64,000 bases of DNA from Paenibacillus sp. Its GTDB lineage: Bacteria > Bacteroidota > Bacteroidia > Bacteroidales > Muribaculaceae. Shown here one piece after another: positions 22,070 through 30,964 of the stretch. A model generated the notes under the pieces. It saw only the letters and a program-made list of their open reading frames with translations. It was not told the DNA's origin and did not search any database. The position numbers and the translations under genes are program-made. Numbering within the stretch: the first letter of the stretch is position 1; every line of letters begins with the position of its first letter. The stretch spans positions 26,989 through 90,988 of the forward strand of contig JAMPHR010000003.1 of assembly GCA_023663345.1 (NCBI GenBank), given 5' to 3'.

Positions 22070-22678
22070 ATGTCAGAATCAGATAAGAACAAGGCGCGCT
22101 TCTGCGAGCTGTTGCGCTCGACCGGACGCGAGAATGTGGAATATGTCATAGAGGATCTCGAGACCTATGGTTTCTTCGAGGCTCCTGCCTCGGCCCGCAA
22201 CCATTTCAATCATCCGGGAGGACTGGTGCAACATTCGCTCAATGTGTATGACGCAGCCATGATGTTGCGCGAGGGGATAATCAAGAACCGTCCCGACATG
22301 GAAAAAAGTCTGCCCGTCGACTCGGTGATCCTCGCATCCCTGCTCCACGATGTATGCAAGGCCAATATCTATCGCCTTGTCTCACGTAAGCGTAAGAATG
22401 AGGTGGGCATGTGGGAAGAGGTTGAGGAGTATGAGGTGAACTATGCCCAGTTGCCTATCGGTCATGGCGAGAAATCAGTGGTGATGCTTCTGCGCATGGG
22501 GCTCGATCTCGAGGATGATGAGATCTGTGCCATCCGCTGGCACATGGGTCCGTGGGCTGTGGACACATCCTCCATCGAGCAGGACAAGAGCTACCGCCAG
22601 TCAATAGCCAACTCCCCGTTGCTCCCCCTGATACATACCGCCGATACCATCGCCTCGCAGATTTTCGAAAGAGAATAA
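22070..22678 (+). CDS. HD-domain phosphohydrolase
   Basis: A 202-residue cytoplasmic protein of the HD superfamily, metal-dependent phosphohydrolases. The first His lies in GGLVQHSLNVYDAAMML near residue 48 and the HD pair in ILASLLHDVCKANIYRL near residue 90. Further conserved His/Asp positions (IGHGEKSVVMLLRMGLDL, AIRWHMGPW, LIHTADTIASQ) complete the metal site. The start at 22070 (MSESDKNKARF) is preferred to the in-frame ATG at 22040, which lies next to the hairpin. Substrate is unknown; nucleotide hydrolysis is possible. It lies 22 bp before the start of the phase-variable acyltransferase and may supply its transcription. Confidence 0.8.
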   Translation: MSESDKNKARFCELLRSTGRENVEYVIEDLETYGFFEAPASARNHFNHPGGLVQHSLNVYDAAMMLREGIIKNRPDMEKSLPVDSVILASLLHDVCKANIYRLVSRKRKNEVGMWEEVEEYEVNYAQLPIGHGEKSVVMLLRMGLDLEDDEICAIRWHMGPWAVDTSSIEQDKSYRQSIANSPLLPLIHTADTIASQIFERE

Positions 22679-22700
22679 TTATAGCATTGTGTAATATATT

Positions 22701-23791
22701 ATGAACCAAGTAAATACCCCCCCCCCAACGCACAGCAATGCCATGGCGCGCACGCACATGAGTCCGGTATAGCCGTCCGCCAGAGAGTAATAGGACTTGA
22801 CGTAGTGAGATGTGTGGCCATACTCTTTGTCATAGCAAGCCATTTTTTTATCAATACACCTGCTCACGAAGCGATATTCGGTGGCTGTTCAATGTTTTTG
22901 CAAGGCATGGGCCGGACATTGTTCATGGTGAATGTCCCTCTGTTTCTGATTCTGACAGGCTATCTGAATCTCAACAAGGTGGTGTCACGCAAGTATTACC
23001 GGGCCATGGTGGCTGTGATTCTCAGCTATCTGTTCATCTCGGTGGTGACCATATTCTTCCGGGAATGGTTTGCGGGAGAACACATGCCGGTAATGAAATG
23101 GGTTCTCAAGATAACAGACTTCTCTGCGATAAGCTATGCGTGGTACATAGAGATGTGGATAGGCCTGTTTCTGCTCACTCCGTTTCTCAATATCATGTGG
23201 CACAATATAGGCTCACGTCGTCATAAGCATATCCTGCTTGGGACTTTGTATTTTCTGTGTGCTTTCCCCGACATGTTCAACCGCTATGGCGTTAGCCTCG
23301 TACCGGGTTACTGGGAACTGGTATATCCCTGTGCGTTCTTTTTCATCGGCGCATACATACGCGAGTATCAGGTGAGGGTAGGGACATTGCGTCTGGTAAT
23401 GTTCATCTTTGCCTGTTGTCTCATCAATCCGGTGTTCAACCTGTTGTTTGTAAGCAATCATTCGATGATACAGCTTGTGGGTGACGGTAACGGTATCATA
23501 GGTATGCCGCTTGCCACGGCTTGTTTCCTCCTGCTTTACAGGATTGATTTCAACACCGGGTGGATAAGGCGGATGCTTCAAAGCGTGTCCACTGTGTCGC
23601 TCGACATGTATCTGGCAAGCTACATGTTTGATATAATGGTTTATAGGTATTTCAAGGAGCATTACTATGTTGACCAGGGGCAGTTCGGAGTATGGTTCTT
23701 TGTGATAGTGCCGGCGGTATTTATCCTCAGTTATATATTTGCAATAGTGAAGCAACAGCTGTTCCGGGTGATGCATCTGCCCACAAAATGA
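22701..23791 (+). CDS. Acyltransferase 3 membrane protein, interrupted by a C10 tract (phase OFF)
   Basis: A multi-pass membrane O-acyltransferase (Acyltransferase_3 type), probably modifying a surface glycan. The conserved opening, RVIGLDVVRCVAILFVIASHFF, is encoded upstream of the only in-frame start (GTG 22805) and has no in-frame ATG of its own back to the stop at 22682. An ATG at 22701 begins a frame that reads six codons into a run of ten C (22717-22726) and stops after 23 residues. With eleven C the ATG frame joins the acyltransferase and gives a 363-residue protein. About ten hydrophobic segments follow. I read this as a phase-variable gene in the OFF state; a homopolymer miscount is the alternative. 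Confidence 0.75.
22717..22726 (+). repeat. C10 homopolymer, candidate slipped-strand switch
   Basis: Ten consecutive C, starting 16 bases after the A of the ATG at 22701. Tract lengths of 8, 11 or 14 place the acyltransferase in frame; 10 does not. Confidence 0.8.
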
Positions 23792-23830
23792 TCTTCCCAT
23801 TCCGTATCTTTACACCTTATTATATACACG

Positions 23831-23865
23831 TCACCCCGGATAACCCTTATGGTTATCCGGGGTGA
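23831..23865. terminator. Convergent hairpin terminator
   Basis: TCACCCCGGATAACC pairs perfectly with GGTTATCCGGGGTGA (15 bp, 5-nt loop CTTAT) between the convergent acyltransferase and ompA genes; probably bidirectional. Confidence 0.75.
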
Positions 23866-24029
23866 TGTTGTAGGGGGATGACTCTCGTCTATCGGCTGAT
23901 TAGTGGCTCTGCTGTTATCATCTTTAGCCCTGCCATTCATCAAACGATGAGGTGGAGTCAGTGTCTGTTTACATTATGTACGCTCTGTGGAGAGTGTTGA
24001 AGAGAGGAGAATGTGTGAGACGAGAGGCG

Positions 24030-25136
24030 TTACTGCTGGTCGTCGAGGGTACAGATGGAAACTCGGTTCCAGCTTTCTTCCTTGAACATGTGACCGATAC
24101 CCTGACCCTCAGCCTTGATGCGGCTGGCCTTGATGCCATACTTCTTTATAAGAGCATTCTTGACTGACTCGGCACGGGCGTTGGCGAGACGGATGTTAAC
24201 GTCCTCGGGACCATCCTGAGAAGCGTAACCCTTGATGACAACGGTCGACGAGGGATTGTGCTTCATATAGTCGGCGATCATTTCCACGTTAGGCATCTGG
24301 TCGGGAGTGATGGTGCTCTTACCAATCTTGAAGAATACGAAACGTACACTGCTGAAAGTGGTGTCGGCAACTACGGTAGGAGCCTGGTTCTGGGCGGCGG
24401 CGAGAGCTGCAGCAAGAGCTGCGTTCTGAGCCTGGGAAGCGGCGAGGTCGTCAGCGGCTGCCACGACACCTGCACGCAGGGCATTTACCTGCTCGTTAAG
24501 AGCTGCGATTTCGGCTGAATTGTCGGGAGGACAGGTCACGCACTGGAAACCGGGGCCGAAATTATAGTTGAAGCCTACCATTACGTCAAACTTGGCGCGG
24601 TTGGCGTTGAACTGGGCACGTTCACCCTCGCCGGCGATATTCCATGTCACTGCAGGTTTCACAGCGATGCTGAAATTATCCGAAACGGGGAAGTTGAAGG
24701 CAAGACCTGTCCTGGTAGCGATATAGTTGCGGTCATGTGCTCCGGGATAATACTCGTGAGCCCATCCGAGACCTACTACAGCGTCAATCCAGAAAGAGCG
24801 GGGCTCGCACTGGAACCCTCCGAAGAGGTTGTTGAGGTTGACGGTGCCGTAAGCTCCGACATACTGGGTGTCGAATGCTGTAGGACTTGAAGTTGTGTTT
24901 ACTCCCCATGCTCCCTCAACGCCTAAGCCAAGGATAGGGGTGATCTGCTTGGCGACGTGAATACCGAAATTGCCTCGCATATTCTGGAAGAAAGAATGTC
25001 CCTTAAGGGGGGTTGTGACTCCTGCGTCAAGGCCGATCTGCCAATTGTCACCTAATGTAGGTCGCTCGATGACGTTCTGAGCGCCGACGGTAAGAGCACA
25101 GCCGGCTAATGCGGCGGCGAATAAGACTTTTTTCAT
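24030..25136 (-). CDS. OmpA-family outer membrane protein
   Basis: A 368-residue protein with a signal peptide (MKKVLFAAALAGCALTVGAQ), an N-terminal eight-stranded-barrel-like region (GIHVAKQITPILGLGVEGAWGV, VGFNYNFGPGF), a short Cys-containing linker (CVTCPPDN) and an Ala-rich, coiled-coil-like stretch (IAALNEQVNALRAGVVAAAD). The C-terminal OmpA domain binds peptidoglycan (MKHNPSSTVVIKGYASQDGP, NIRLANARAESVKNAL). It anchors the outer membrane to the cell wall and is usually abundant. It is monocistronic, bounded by the convergent hairpin downstream and a long upstream region. Confidence 0.92.
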   Translation of the reverse strand: MKKVLFAAALAGCALTVGAQNVIERPTLGDNWQIGLDAGVTTPLKGHSFFQNMRGNFGIHVAKQITPILGLGVEGAWGVNTTSSPTAFDTQYVGAYGTVNLNNLFGGFQCEPRSFWIDAVVGLGWAHEYYPGAHDRNYIATRTGLAFNFPVSDNFSIAVKPAVTWNIAGEGERAQFNANRAKFDVMVGFNYNFGPGFQCVTCPPDNSAEIAALNEQVNALRAGVVAAADDLAASQAQNAALAAALAAAQNQAPTVVADTTFSSVRFVFFKIGKSTITPDQMPNVEMIADYMKHNPSSTVVIKGYASQDGPEDVNIRLANARAESVKNALIKKYGIKASRIKAEGQGIGHMFKEESWNRVSICTLDDQQ

Positions 25137-25428
25137 CGTGATTACAGTTAATTGTTACAGTTAATCTTAATAGGGTTGAATACGTGGTGGCCTGAGTGAA
25201 GGAATGTGCCGGCGTGGTAACGTGAGATGCCGCTTCCGGTGGTCCGCTTATCGAGGCCTTCCACTTATACTAACAACTCCTCGGGTAAGAATGTTGATTC
25301 GAGTGGTGCAAGAATAGATTTTTTGATGAGAATTTTTATCGTGGGATTGCCATGGACACACTCTGGCATATTGTTTAAAATACGAAAACTAAAAAATTAT
25401 GATTTAATGTTTTATAACATCAAAATTA
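25137..25428. other. Divergent intergenic region between ompA and Nudix regulator
   Basis: Nearly 300 bp that must hold the ompA promoter (minus strand), though I find no convincing TAnnTTTG match there. A direct repeat of ACAGTTAAT (two copies near 25146-25164) is the only pattern noted. Confidence 0.4.
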
Positions 25429-25444
25429 TTTGGAATTATCCAAA
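25429..25444 (+). promoter_or_regulatory. Palindromic operator candidate overlapping -33 box
   Basis: TTTGGAATTATCCAAA is a perfect 6-bp inverted repeat with a 4-bp centre. Its first four bases form the -33 TTTG element of the regulator's own promoter, so a dimeric protein bound here would block transcription. Autoregulation by the Nudix regulator is inferred. Confidence 0.45.
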
Positions 25445-25453
25445 AAAGATTTG

Positions 25454-25461
25454 TACATTTG
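25454..25461 (+). promoter_or_regulatory. Promoter of Nudix regulator (-33/-7)
   Basis: TACATTTG is a full TAnnTTTG match, 21 bp after the TTTG at 25429-25432. This is close to an ideal Bacteroidetes promoter, and it rules out the longer reading-frame start at 25430. Confidence 0.75.
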
Positions 25462-25504
25462 CGGAGTAATTGTAAAAAGTACTAAAAGACCTCAAATCCC
25501 ATCC

Positions 25505-26215
25505 ATGGCACCATTAGCTAACAACCATATCTCCATCGACTGTGTAGTCCTGGGCTTTGACGGTACCGATCTCAGAGTGCTTCTGGTGAAGCGTCAGGGA
25601 CAGGACCGTGCAGGCGAGTATAACGACATGAAGCTTCCCGGAAGCCTGATTTATCAGGACGAGGATCTCGACGAGGCTGCGATGAGGGTGCTCACCGAGC
25701 TGACCGGCGTCAAGGATGTGCCCCTGCAGCAGTTCAAGGCATTCGGCTCCAAGGATCGTACCCGCAACGAGCGTGACGTGGTGTGGCTCGAGCGTGCCCA
25801 GCAGGCTCATGTGGAGCGTATCGTCACCATAGCCTACTTTGCCATCGTGAAGCTCGACTCCGTGATGAACAAGGTGGTCAACCGCGAGTCGGCCGAGTGG
25901 GTGCCTGTCAACGAGGTGGGCGAGCTGGCCTTTGACCACAACCTTATTATAAAGGAGGCGCTGAAGGCAGTGCGTCGCGAGGTTGAGAACAACAGGGCCA
26001 TCCTCTTTGACCTGCTTCCCAAGAAATTCACCGCATCCCAGCTGAGGATGCTCGCCGAGATAGTGTATGGCCGTCAGCTCGATGTGAGAAACTTCCATAA
26101 GAAGATCTCCCAGATGCCCTACGTGGTGCCCCTCGAGGAGAGGCAGAAGGGTGTGGCCCACCGTGCGGCCCGCTACTTCAAGTTTGACCGCAAGGTGTAC
26201 AATACCTCACGCTGA
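25505..26215 (+). CDS. Nudix-domain transcriptional regulator of pentose genes
   Basis: A 236-residue protein. An N-terminal Nudix fold (ISIDCVVLGFDGTDLRVLLVKR, then MKLPGSLIYQDEDLDEAAMRVLTELTG) lacks a clean Nudix-box catalytic signature, since the REXXEE core is replaced by RVLTEL. The C-terminus (LLPKKFTASQLRMLAEIVYG, DVRNFHKKI) is a winged helix. This architecture is that of NrtR/AraR-type regulators, in which the Nudix domain senses a sugar and the winged helix binds DNA. It sits directly upstream of xylB, xylA and xylE, so it is probably the xylose-responsive regulator. A palindrome overlaps its own promoter. Effector identity is inferred from context. Confidence 0.85.
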   Translation: MAPLANNHISIDCVVLGFDGTDLRVLLVKRQGQDRAGEYNDMKLPGSLIYQDEDLDEAAMRVLTELTGVKDVPLQQFKAFGSKDRTRNERDVVWLERAQQAHVERIVTIAYFAIVKLDSVMNKVVNRESAEWVPVNEVGELAFDHNLIIKEALKAVRREVENNRAILFDLLPKKFTASQLRMLAEIVYGRQLDVRNFHKKISQMPYVVPLEERQKGVAHRAARYFKFDRKVYNTSR

Positions 26216-26291
26216 TGCTCAGACACACATCAAGAAACATAACAAAGTACTATAAAGATAAACACATTTAATTCTTAACAACATTACTATC

Positions 26292-27776
26292 ATGTACCTT
26301 TTAGGATATGACATAGGCAGCTCGTCGGTAAAGGCGAGCCTGGTAGATGCCGTAGGCGGCAAGACCGTTGCGAGCGACTTTTATCCCCGCACCGAGGCCG
26401 AGATCATCGCCCTGCGTCCCGGATGGGCCGAACAGCGCCCCGAGCAGTGGTGGGATTGTCTCAAGCAGGCCACAGCGAGTGTGCTTGCATCATCCAAGGT
26501 CGACCCCAAGGATATAAAGGCCATAGGCATTTCCTATCAGATGCATGGTCTGGTGATGGTCGACAAGGATCTGAAGCCTCTGCGTCCCGCTATAATATGG
26601 TGCGACTCACGAGGAGTGCCTTACGGCGAAAAGGCTTTCAATGAGCTGGGCGAGACCGCATGTCTGAGCCATCTGCTCAATTCTCCCGGCAACTTCACCG
26701 CCACCAAGCTTGCCTGGGTGAAGGAGAACGAGCCCGAGACTTTCGAGCGCATATATAAGATAATGCTCCCCGGCGACTATGCCGCCATGCGTCTCACCGG
26801 TCGCCTGTGTACCACTATCTCGGGTCTGAGCGAGATGATGCTGTGGGATTTCAGCGAAGGCCGTCCCGCCCGATTCCTCCTCGACTATTTCGGCTATAAC
26901 GCCGACATTCTCCCCGAGGTGGTACCTACATTCTCCATCCAGGGCACAGTGACCGCCGAGGCTGCCGCCGAGCTTGGTCTCGCCGAGGGTATCCCCGTGT
27001 CCTACCGTGCCGGCGATCAGCCCAACAATGCCCTTTCGCTCAATGTGTTCAACCCCGGTGAGGTGGCTTCCACCGCCGGAACATCGGGCGTGGTCTATGG
27101 TGTGCTCGGCGAGGTCAACTATGATCCCCAGAGCCGTGTAAACACATTCGCCCACGTCAACCACACCCCCGAGCAGACCCGTCTGGGTGTGTTGCTGTGC
27201 ATCAATGGCACCGGCATCCTCAACTCATGGAGCAAGAGGGTGATGGCCCCCGACGGCATCTCGTATCCCGGCATGAATGATCTGGCCGAGCAGGCCCCCA
27301 TCGGTGCCGCCGGAGTGTCGGTGATCCCGTTTGGCAACGGCGCCGAGCGTGTGCTCCGCAACAAGGAGATCGGTTGCTCGATCCACGGTGTGAACTTCCT
27401 CACCCACGACCGCTCCCACCTGTTGCGTGCCGAGCAGGAGGGCATCGTGTTCTCATTCATGTATGGCATGGAGGTGATGGAGCAGATGGGCATGAAACTG
27501 AGCAAGATACATGCCGGACATGCCAATATGTTCCTGAGCCCGCTGTTCCGCAACACTCTGGCCGGAGTGAGCGGTGCCACAATCGAACTCTACAATACCG
27601 ACGGATCGGTAGGAGCAGCCAAGGGCGCCGGCATCGGTGCCGGTATCTATGCCGACAACAACGAGGCGTTTGCATCGCTCGAGAAGATCGAGGTGATCGA
27701 GCCTGTCGAGGCCGACCGCCGTGCTTATGCCGACGCTTATGCCCTGTGGAAAGAGCGTCTGCTCAGCCAGTTGTAA
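26292..27776 (+). CDS. xylB: Xylulokinase
   Basis: A 494-residue FGGY-family sugar kinase that phosphorylates D-xylulose to xylulose-5-phosphate in the cytoplasm. The N-terminal phosphate-binding motif is LGYDIGSSSVKASLVD; substrate-site segments include GISYQMHGLVMVD and IIWCDSRG, which are characteristic of xylulokinase. The C-terminal FGGY domain contains AGTSGVVYGVLG and GAAKGAGIGAGIY. Length is normal. It lies 76 bp after the regulator and 95 bp before xylose isomerase, and supplies the second step of xylose catabolism. Confidence 0.95.
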   Translation: MYLLGYDIGSSSVKASLVDAVGGKTVASDFYPRTEAEIIALRPGWAEQRPEQWWDCLKQATASVLASSKVDPKDIKAIGISYQMHGLVMVDKDLKPLRPAIIWCDSRGVPYGEKAFNELGETACLSHLLNSPGNFTATKLAWVKENEPETFERIYKIMLPGDYAAMRLTGRLCTTISGLSEMMLWDFSEGRPARFLLDYFGYNADILPEVVPTFSIQGTVTAEAAAELGLAEGIPVSYRAGDQPNNALSLNVFNPGEVASTAGTSGVVYGVLGEVNYDPQSRVNTFAHVNHTPEQTRLGVLLCINGTGILNSWSKRVMAPDGISYPGMNDLAEQAPIGAAGVSVIPFGNGAERVLRNKEIGCSIHGVNFLTHDRSHLLRAEQEGIVFSFMYGMEVMEQMGMKLSKIHAGHANMFLSPLFRNTLAGVSGATIELYNTDGSVGAAKGAGIGAGIYADNNEAFASLEKIEVIEPVEADRRAYADAYALWKERLLSQL

Positions 27777-27871
27777 TCCATCCGCATCCGATTGCACGCG
27801 ATTATATAAATGTATTACCTGACAATTAACTATTTTATAAACCAATAATTTTTAACCGTTTTTCTAAAACT

Positions 27872-29188
27872 ATGGCAGTTAAGGAATATTTCCCTGAGAT
27901 CGGGAAAATCAAGTTTGAAGGTAAGGATTCCAAGAATCCCCTCGCTTATCGTTACTATGATGCTGAGAAGGTGATCCTCGGCAAGCCCATGAAGGAATGG
28001 CTCAAGTTTGCCATGGCCTGGTGGCACACACTCTGCGCCGAAGGTGGCGACCAGTTCGGCACAGGTACCAAGCAGTTCCCCTGGAACGAGGGTGCTGACG
28101 TGATGACCGTGGCCAAGCAGAAGGCCGATGCCGGATTCGAGATCATGCAGAAGCTCGGCGTTGAGTATTTCTGCTTCCATGACACCGACCTGATCGGCGA
28201 CATGTGCGACATCGAGGGCTACGAGGCCCGCATGAAGGAGATCGTTGAGTATCTCAAGGGCAAGATGGCCGAGACCGGCATCAAGAACCTCTGGGGCACT
28301 GCCAACGTATTTGGCAACGGCCGTTATATGAACGGTGCCGCCACCAACCCCGACTTTGACGTAGTGGCCCGCGCAGCTGTCCAGATCAAGAACGCTATCG
28401 ACGCTACCATCGCTCTCGGTGGCCAGAACTACGTGTTCTGGGGCGGTCGTGAAGGCTACATGAGCCTCCTCAACACCGACCAGAAGCGTGAGAAAGAGCA
28501 CCTCGCCCAGATGCTCACCATCGCCCGTGACTACGCCCGCAGCAAGGGCTTCACAGGCACATTCCTCATCGAGCCCAAGCCCATGGAGCCCAGCAAGCAC
28601 CAGTACGACGTGGACACCGAGACAGTGATCGGCTTCCTCAAGGCTCACGGCCTCGACAAGGACTTCAAGGTGAACATCGAGGTTAACCACGCTACTCTCG
28701 CCGGCCACACCTTCGAGCATGAGCTCGCAGTGGCTGTCGACAACAATATGCTCGGCTCTATCGACGCCAACCGCGGTGACTACCAGAACGGCTGGGATAC
28801 CGACCAGTTCCCCATCGACAACTATGAGCTCACCCAGGCCATGATGCAGATCATCCGCAACGGTGGTCTCGGCAACGGTGGTACCAACTTCGACGCCAAG
28901 ACCCGTCGTAACTCCACCGACCTGGAGGATATCTTCATTGCCCACATCGCCGGTATGGACGCTATGGCCCGCGCACTCGAGAGCGCTGCCGCTCTTCTCG
29001 AGGAGTCGCCCTACAAGGCTATGCTCGCCGAGCGCTACGCATCGTTCGACGGTGGCAAGGGTAAGGAATTTGAGGAAGGCAAGCTCACCCTCGAGGATGT
29101 AGTTGCCTACGCCAAGACTCAGCCCGAGCCCAAGATGACTTCTGGCAAGCAGGAGCTCTACGAGGCTATCCTCAACATGTACTGCTGA
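27872..29188 (+). CDS. xylA: Xylose isomerase
   Basis: A 438-residue TIM-barrel enzyme interconverting D-xylose and D-xylulose. Characteristic segments are [43 protein letters not shown] (catalytic His), [23 protein letters not shown] (metal-binding Glu), [16 protein letters not shown] and [19 protein letters not shown] (metal-binding Asp residues). The long class II form fits the length. It lies between xylB and xylE. Codon use is strongly biased and the opposite strand therefore shows a long open frame that is not a gene. Confidence 0.97.
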   Translation: MAVKEYFPEIGKIKFEGKDSKNPLAYRYYDAEKVILGKPMKEWLKFAMAWWHTLCAEGGDQFGTGTKQFPWNEGADVMTVAKQKADAGFEIMQKLGVEYFCFHDTDLIGDMCDIEGYEARMKEIVEYLKGKMAETGIKNLWGTANVFGNGRYMNGAATNPDFDVVARAAVQIKNAIDATIALGGQNYVFWGGREGYMSLLNTDQKREKEHLAQMLTIARDYARSKGFTGTFLIEPKPMEPSKHQYDVDTETVIGFLKAHGLDKDFKVNIEVNHATLAGHTFEHELAVAVDNNMLGSIDANRGDYQNGWDTDQFPIDNYELTQAMMQIIRNGGLGNGGTNFDAKTRRNSTDLEDIFIAHIAGMDAMARALESAAALLEESPYKAMLAERYASFDGGKGKEFEEGKLTLEDVVAYAKTQPEPKMTSGKQELYEAILNMYC

Positions 29189-29202
29189 TAAGCACTCTTC
29201 AT

Positions 29203-29257
29203 AATGAGCCGGCGGGCCGGGCATCAGTAACCTGTATGCCCGGTCTCCGGACTCATT
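29203..29257 (+). terminator. Imperfect hairpin between xylA and xylE
   Basis: AATGAGCCGGCGGGCCGGGCAT (in part) faces ATGCCCGGTCTCCGGACTCATT, with an 11-nt loop, followed by GTTTTA. It could limit read-through from xylA into xylE. Confidence 0.5.
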
Positions 29258-29343
29258 GTTTTATCCGCACGGTCAGCGGATCTCCTCTCGTCTCGACATG
29301 TTACACTTATTTATTTATCAACCAACAAACTTAAGCTAACTCC

Positions 29344-30828
29344 ATGAACTATCCACAACACGGAAGTAAGCTCTACCTTTTCTCTATAGTACTCGTAGCG
29401 GTGCTCGGAGGTCTGCTCTTCGGATATGACACCGCAGTGATATCGGGTGCCGAGAAAGGCCTGCAGGCATTTTTCCTCGGTGCCAAGGACTTTGTCTACA
29501 CCGATACAATACACGGCATCACCTCGTCGAGCGCACTGCTCGGCTGTATCATAGGCTCGGCTCTGTCGGGCTTCTTCGCGTCATTCTTCGGCCGCAAGAA
29601 ATCTCTTGCCATCGCCGGAGTGTTCTTCTTCCTCTCGGCTCTCGGCAGCTATTATCCTGAGTTCCTCATGTTTGAGTACGGAACTCCCTCGGCATCCCTG
29701 CTGGTGGCTTTCAACATCTACCGTATTCTCGGCGGTGTCGGCGTGGGCCTTGCTTCGGCCATCTGCCCGATGTATATCGCCGAGGTGGCTCCCTCCAATA
29801 TGCGAGGCACCCTCGTGTCATGGAACCAGTTTGCCATCATCTTCGGTCAGCTTGTAGTATATTTCGTAAACTTCCTCATTCTTGGCGAGCACACTCAGCC
29901 TATCATCGAGAAAATCTCCGAAACCATCTATCAGGTGAGCAGCCAGAGCGACCAGTGGACCATCCAGACCGGCTGGCGCTACATGTTTGGTTCCGAGGCA
30001 TTCGTGGCCGGTATCTTCACCATCCTGGTGTGCCTGGTGCCCGAGTCGCCGCGTTATCTTGCTCTCGTTGGCAAGGACGAGAAGGCCTTGGGAGTGCTCT
30101 CGCATATCAACGGATATGATAAGGCCCGCGAGATCCTGAAGCAGATCAAGGAGACTACCGAGGTCAAGAGCGAGAAACTGTTCTCGTTTGGCGTGATGGT
30201 CATCTTCGTGGGCGTAATGCTCTCGGTGTTCCAGCAGGCTGTCGGCATCAACGCCGTGCTCTATTATGCACCCCGCATATTTGAGTCGATGGGCATGAGC
30301 GATCCCATGATGAATACCGTCTATATGGGCATCGTCAACATCACGTTCACCCTCGTTGCAGTGTTCACCGTCGAGAAGCTCGGCCGCAAGCCACTCCTTA
30401 TATGGGGCTCGATCGGTATGGCTATCGGAGCGATGGGCGTGGCTGTGAGCAATCTTGTCGAGGGTATCAACCCCATCTTCCCGGTTATCTCCATCATGAT
30501 TTATTCGGCCTCATTCATGTTCTCGTGGGGGCCCATCTGCTGGGTACTCATCGCCGAGATCTTCCCCAACACCATCCGCTCGGCCGCTGTGGCTATCGCT
30601 GTTGCGTTCCAGTGGATCTTCAACTTCATCGTGTCGTCGACATTCGTGCCCATGTACAACATGTCGCTCGGTGATATGGGCGACAGATTCGGCCACATGT
30701 TTGCCTACGCTCTCTACGGCGTGATCTGTATCGTGGCCGCATGGTTCGTGTACTCGCTCGTTCCCGAGACCAAGGGCAAGACCCTCGAGGATATGACCAA
30801 CCTCTGGCGCAACCGTAGCCGTAAATAA
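29344..30828 (+). CDS. xylE: D-xylose:proton symporter (MFS)
   Basis: A 494-residue sugar porter of the major facilitator superfamily with about 12 membrane segments. The sugar-porter signatures are present: GGLLFGYDTAVISGA near residue 20, FFGRKKSLAIAG, MYIAEVAPSNMRGTLVSWNQF, VPESPRYLALVGK, FQQAVGINAVLYYAPRIFE, and the C-terminal PETKGKTLEDM. The extended loop between the first two helices is typical of the XylE subgroup. Its position after xylB and xylA supports xylose as substrate. An imperfect hairpin separates it from xylA, so its level may be set independently. Confidence 0.93.
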   Translation: MNYPQHGSKLYLFSIVLVAVLGGLLFGYDTAVISGAEKGLQAFFLGAKDFVYTDTIHGITSSSALLGCIIGSALSGFFASFFGRKKSLAIAGVFFFLSALGSYYPEFLMFEYGTPSASLLVAFNIYRILGGVGVGLASAICPMYIAEVAPSNMRGTLVSWNQFAIIFGQLVVYFVNFLILGEHTQPIIEKISETIYQVSSQSDQWTIQTGWRYMFGSEAFVAGIFTILVCLVPESPRYLALVGKDEKALGVLSHINGYDKAREILKQIKETTEVKSEKLFSFGVMVIFVGVMLSVFQQAVGINAVLYYAPRIFESMGMSDPMMNTVYMGIVNITFTLVAVFTVEKLGRKPLLIWGSIGMAIGAMGVAVSNLVEGINPIFPVISIMIYSASFMFSWGPICWVLIAEIFPNTIRSAAVAIAVAFQWIFNFIVSSTFVPMYNMSLGDMGDRFGHMFAYALYGVICIVAAWFVYSLVPETKGKTLEDMTNLWRNRSRK

Positions 30829-30839
30829 TATAAAAAAGT

Positions 30840-30896
30840 TTAATGTTTGAAGTTTTGAGGGCGGAATATTACCGAACTCTGAACTTTAAACATTAA
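30840..30896 (+). terminator. Hairpin terminator after xylE
   Basis: TTAATGTTTGAAGTT pairs with AACTTTAAACATTAA (15 bp with one G-U), closing the xylose unit. Confidence 0.6.
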
Positions 30897-30901
30897 ATTT
30901 G
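30894..30901 (+). promoter_or_regulatory. -7 promoter element for hexuronate genes
   Basis: TAAATTTG matches TAnnTTTG and overlaps the last bases of the terminator hairpin. It is 63 bp upstream of the aldolase ATG, suggesting a separate transcript for kdgA. Confidence 0.45.
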
Positions 30902-30964
30902 TATTGTCTTTATTATCGAACAGACGAATACCTATATAAATACCTATCTAATTAATATCAGAAA

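Noticed and set aside
22805..23791. Acyltransferase starting at GTG 22805
   Set aside because: The conserved RVIGLDVV segment of the first helix is encoded upstream in the same frame, so this GTG would truncate it; the ATG plus C tract explains the arrangement better.
27830..29224. Long open frame antisense to xylA (464 codons)
   Set aside because: It mirrors a highly biased real gene, has low-complexity composition and no family features; xylose isomerase on the other strand is certain.
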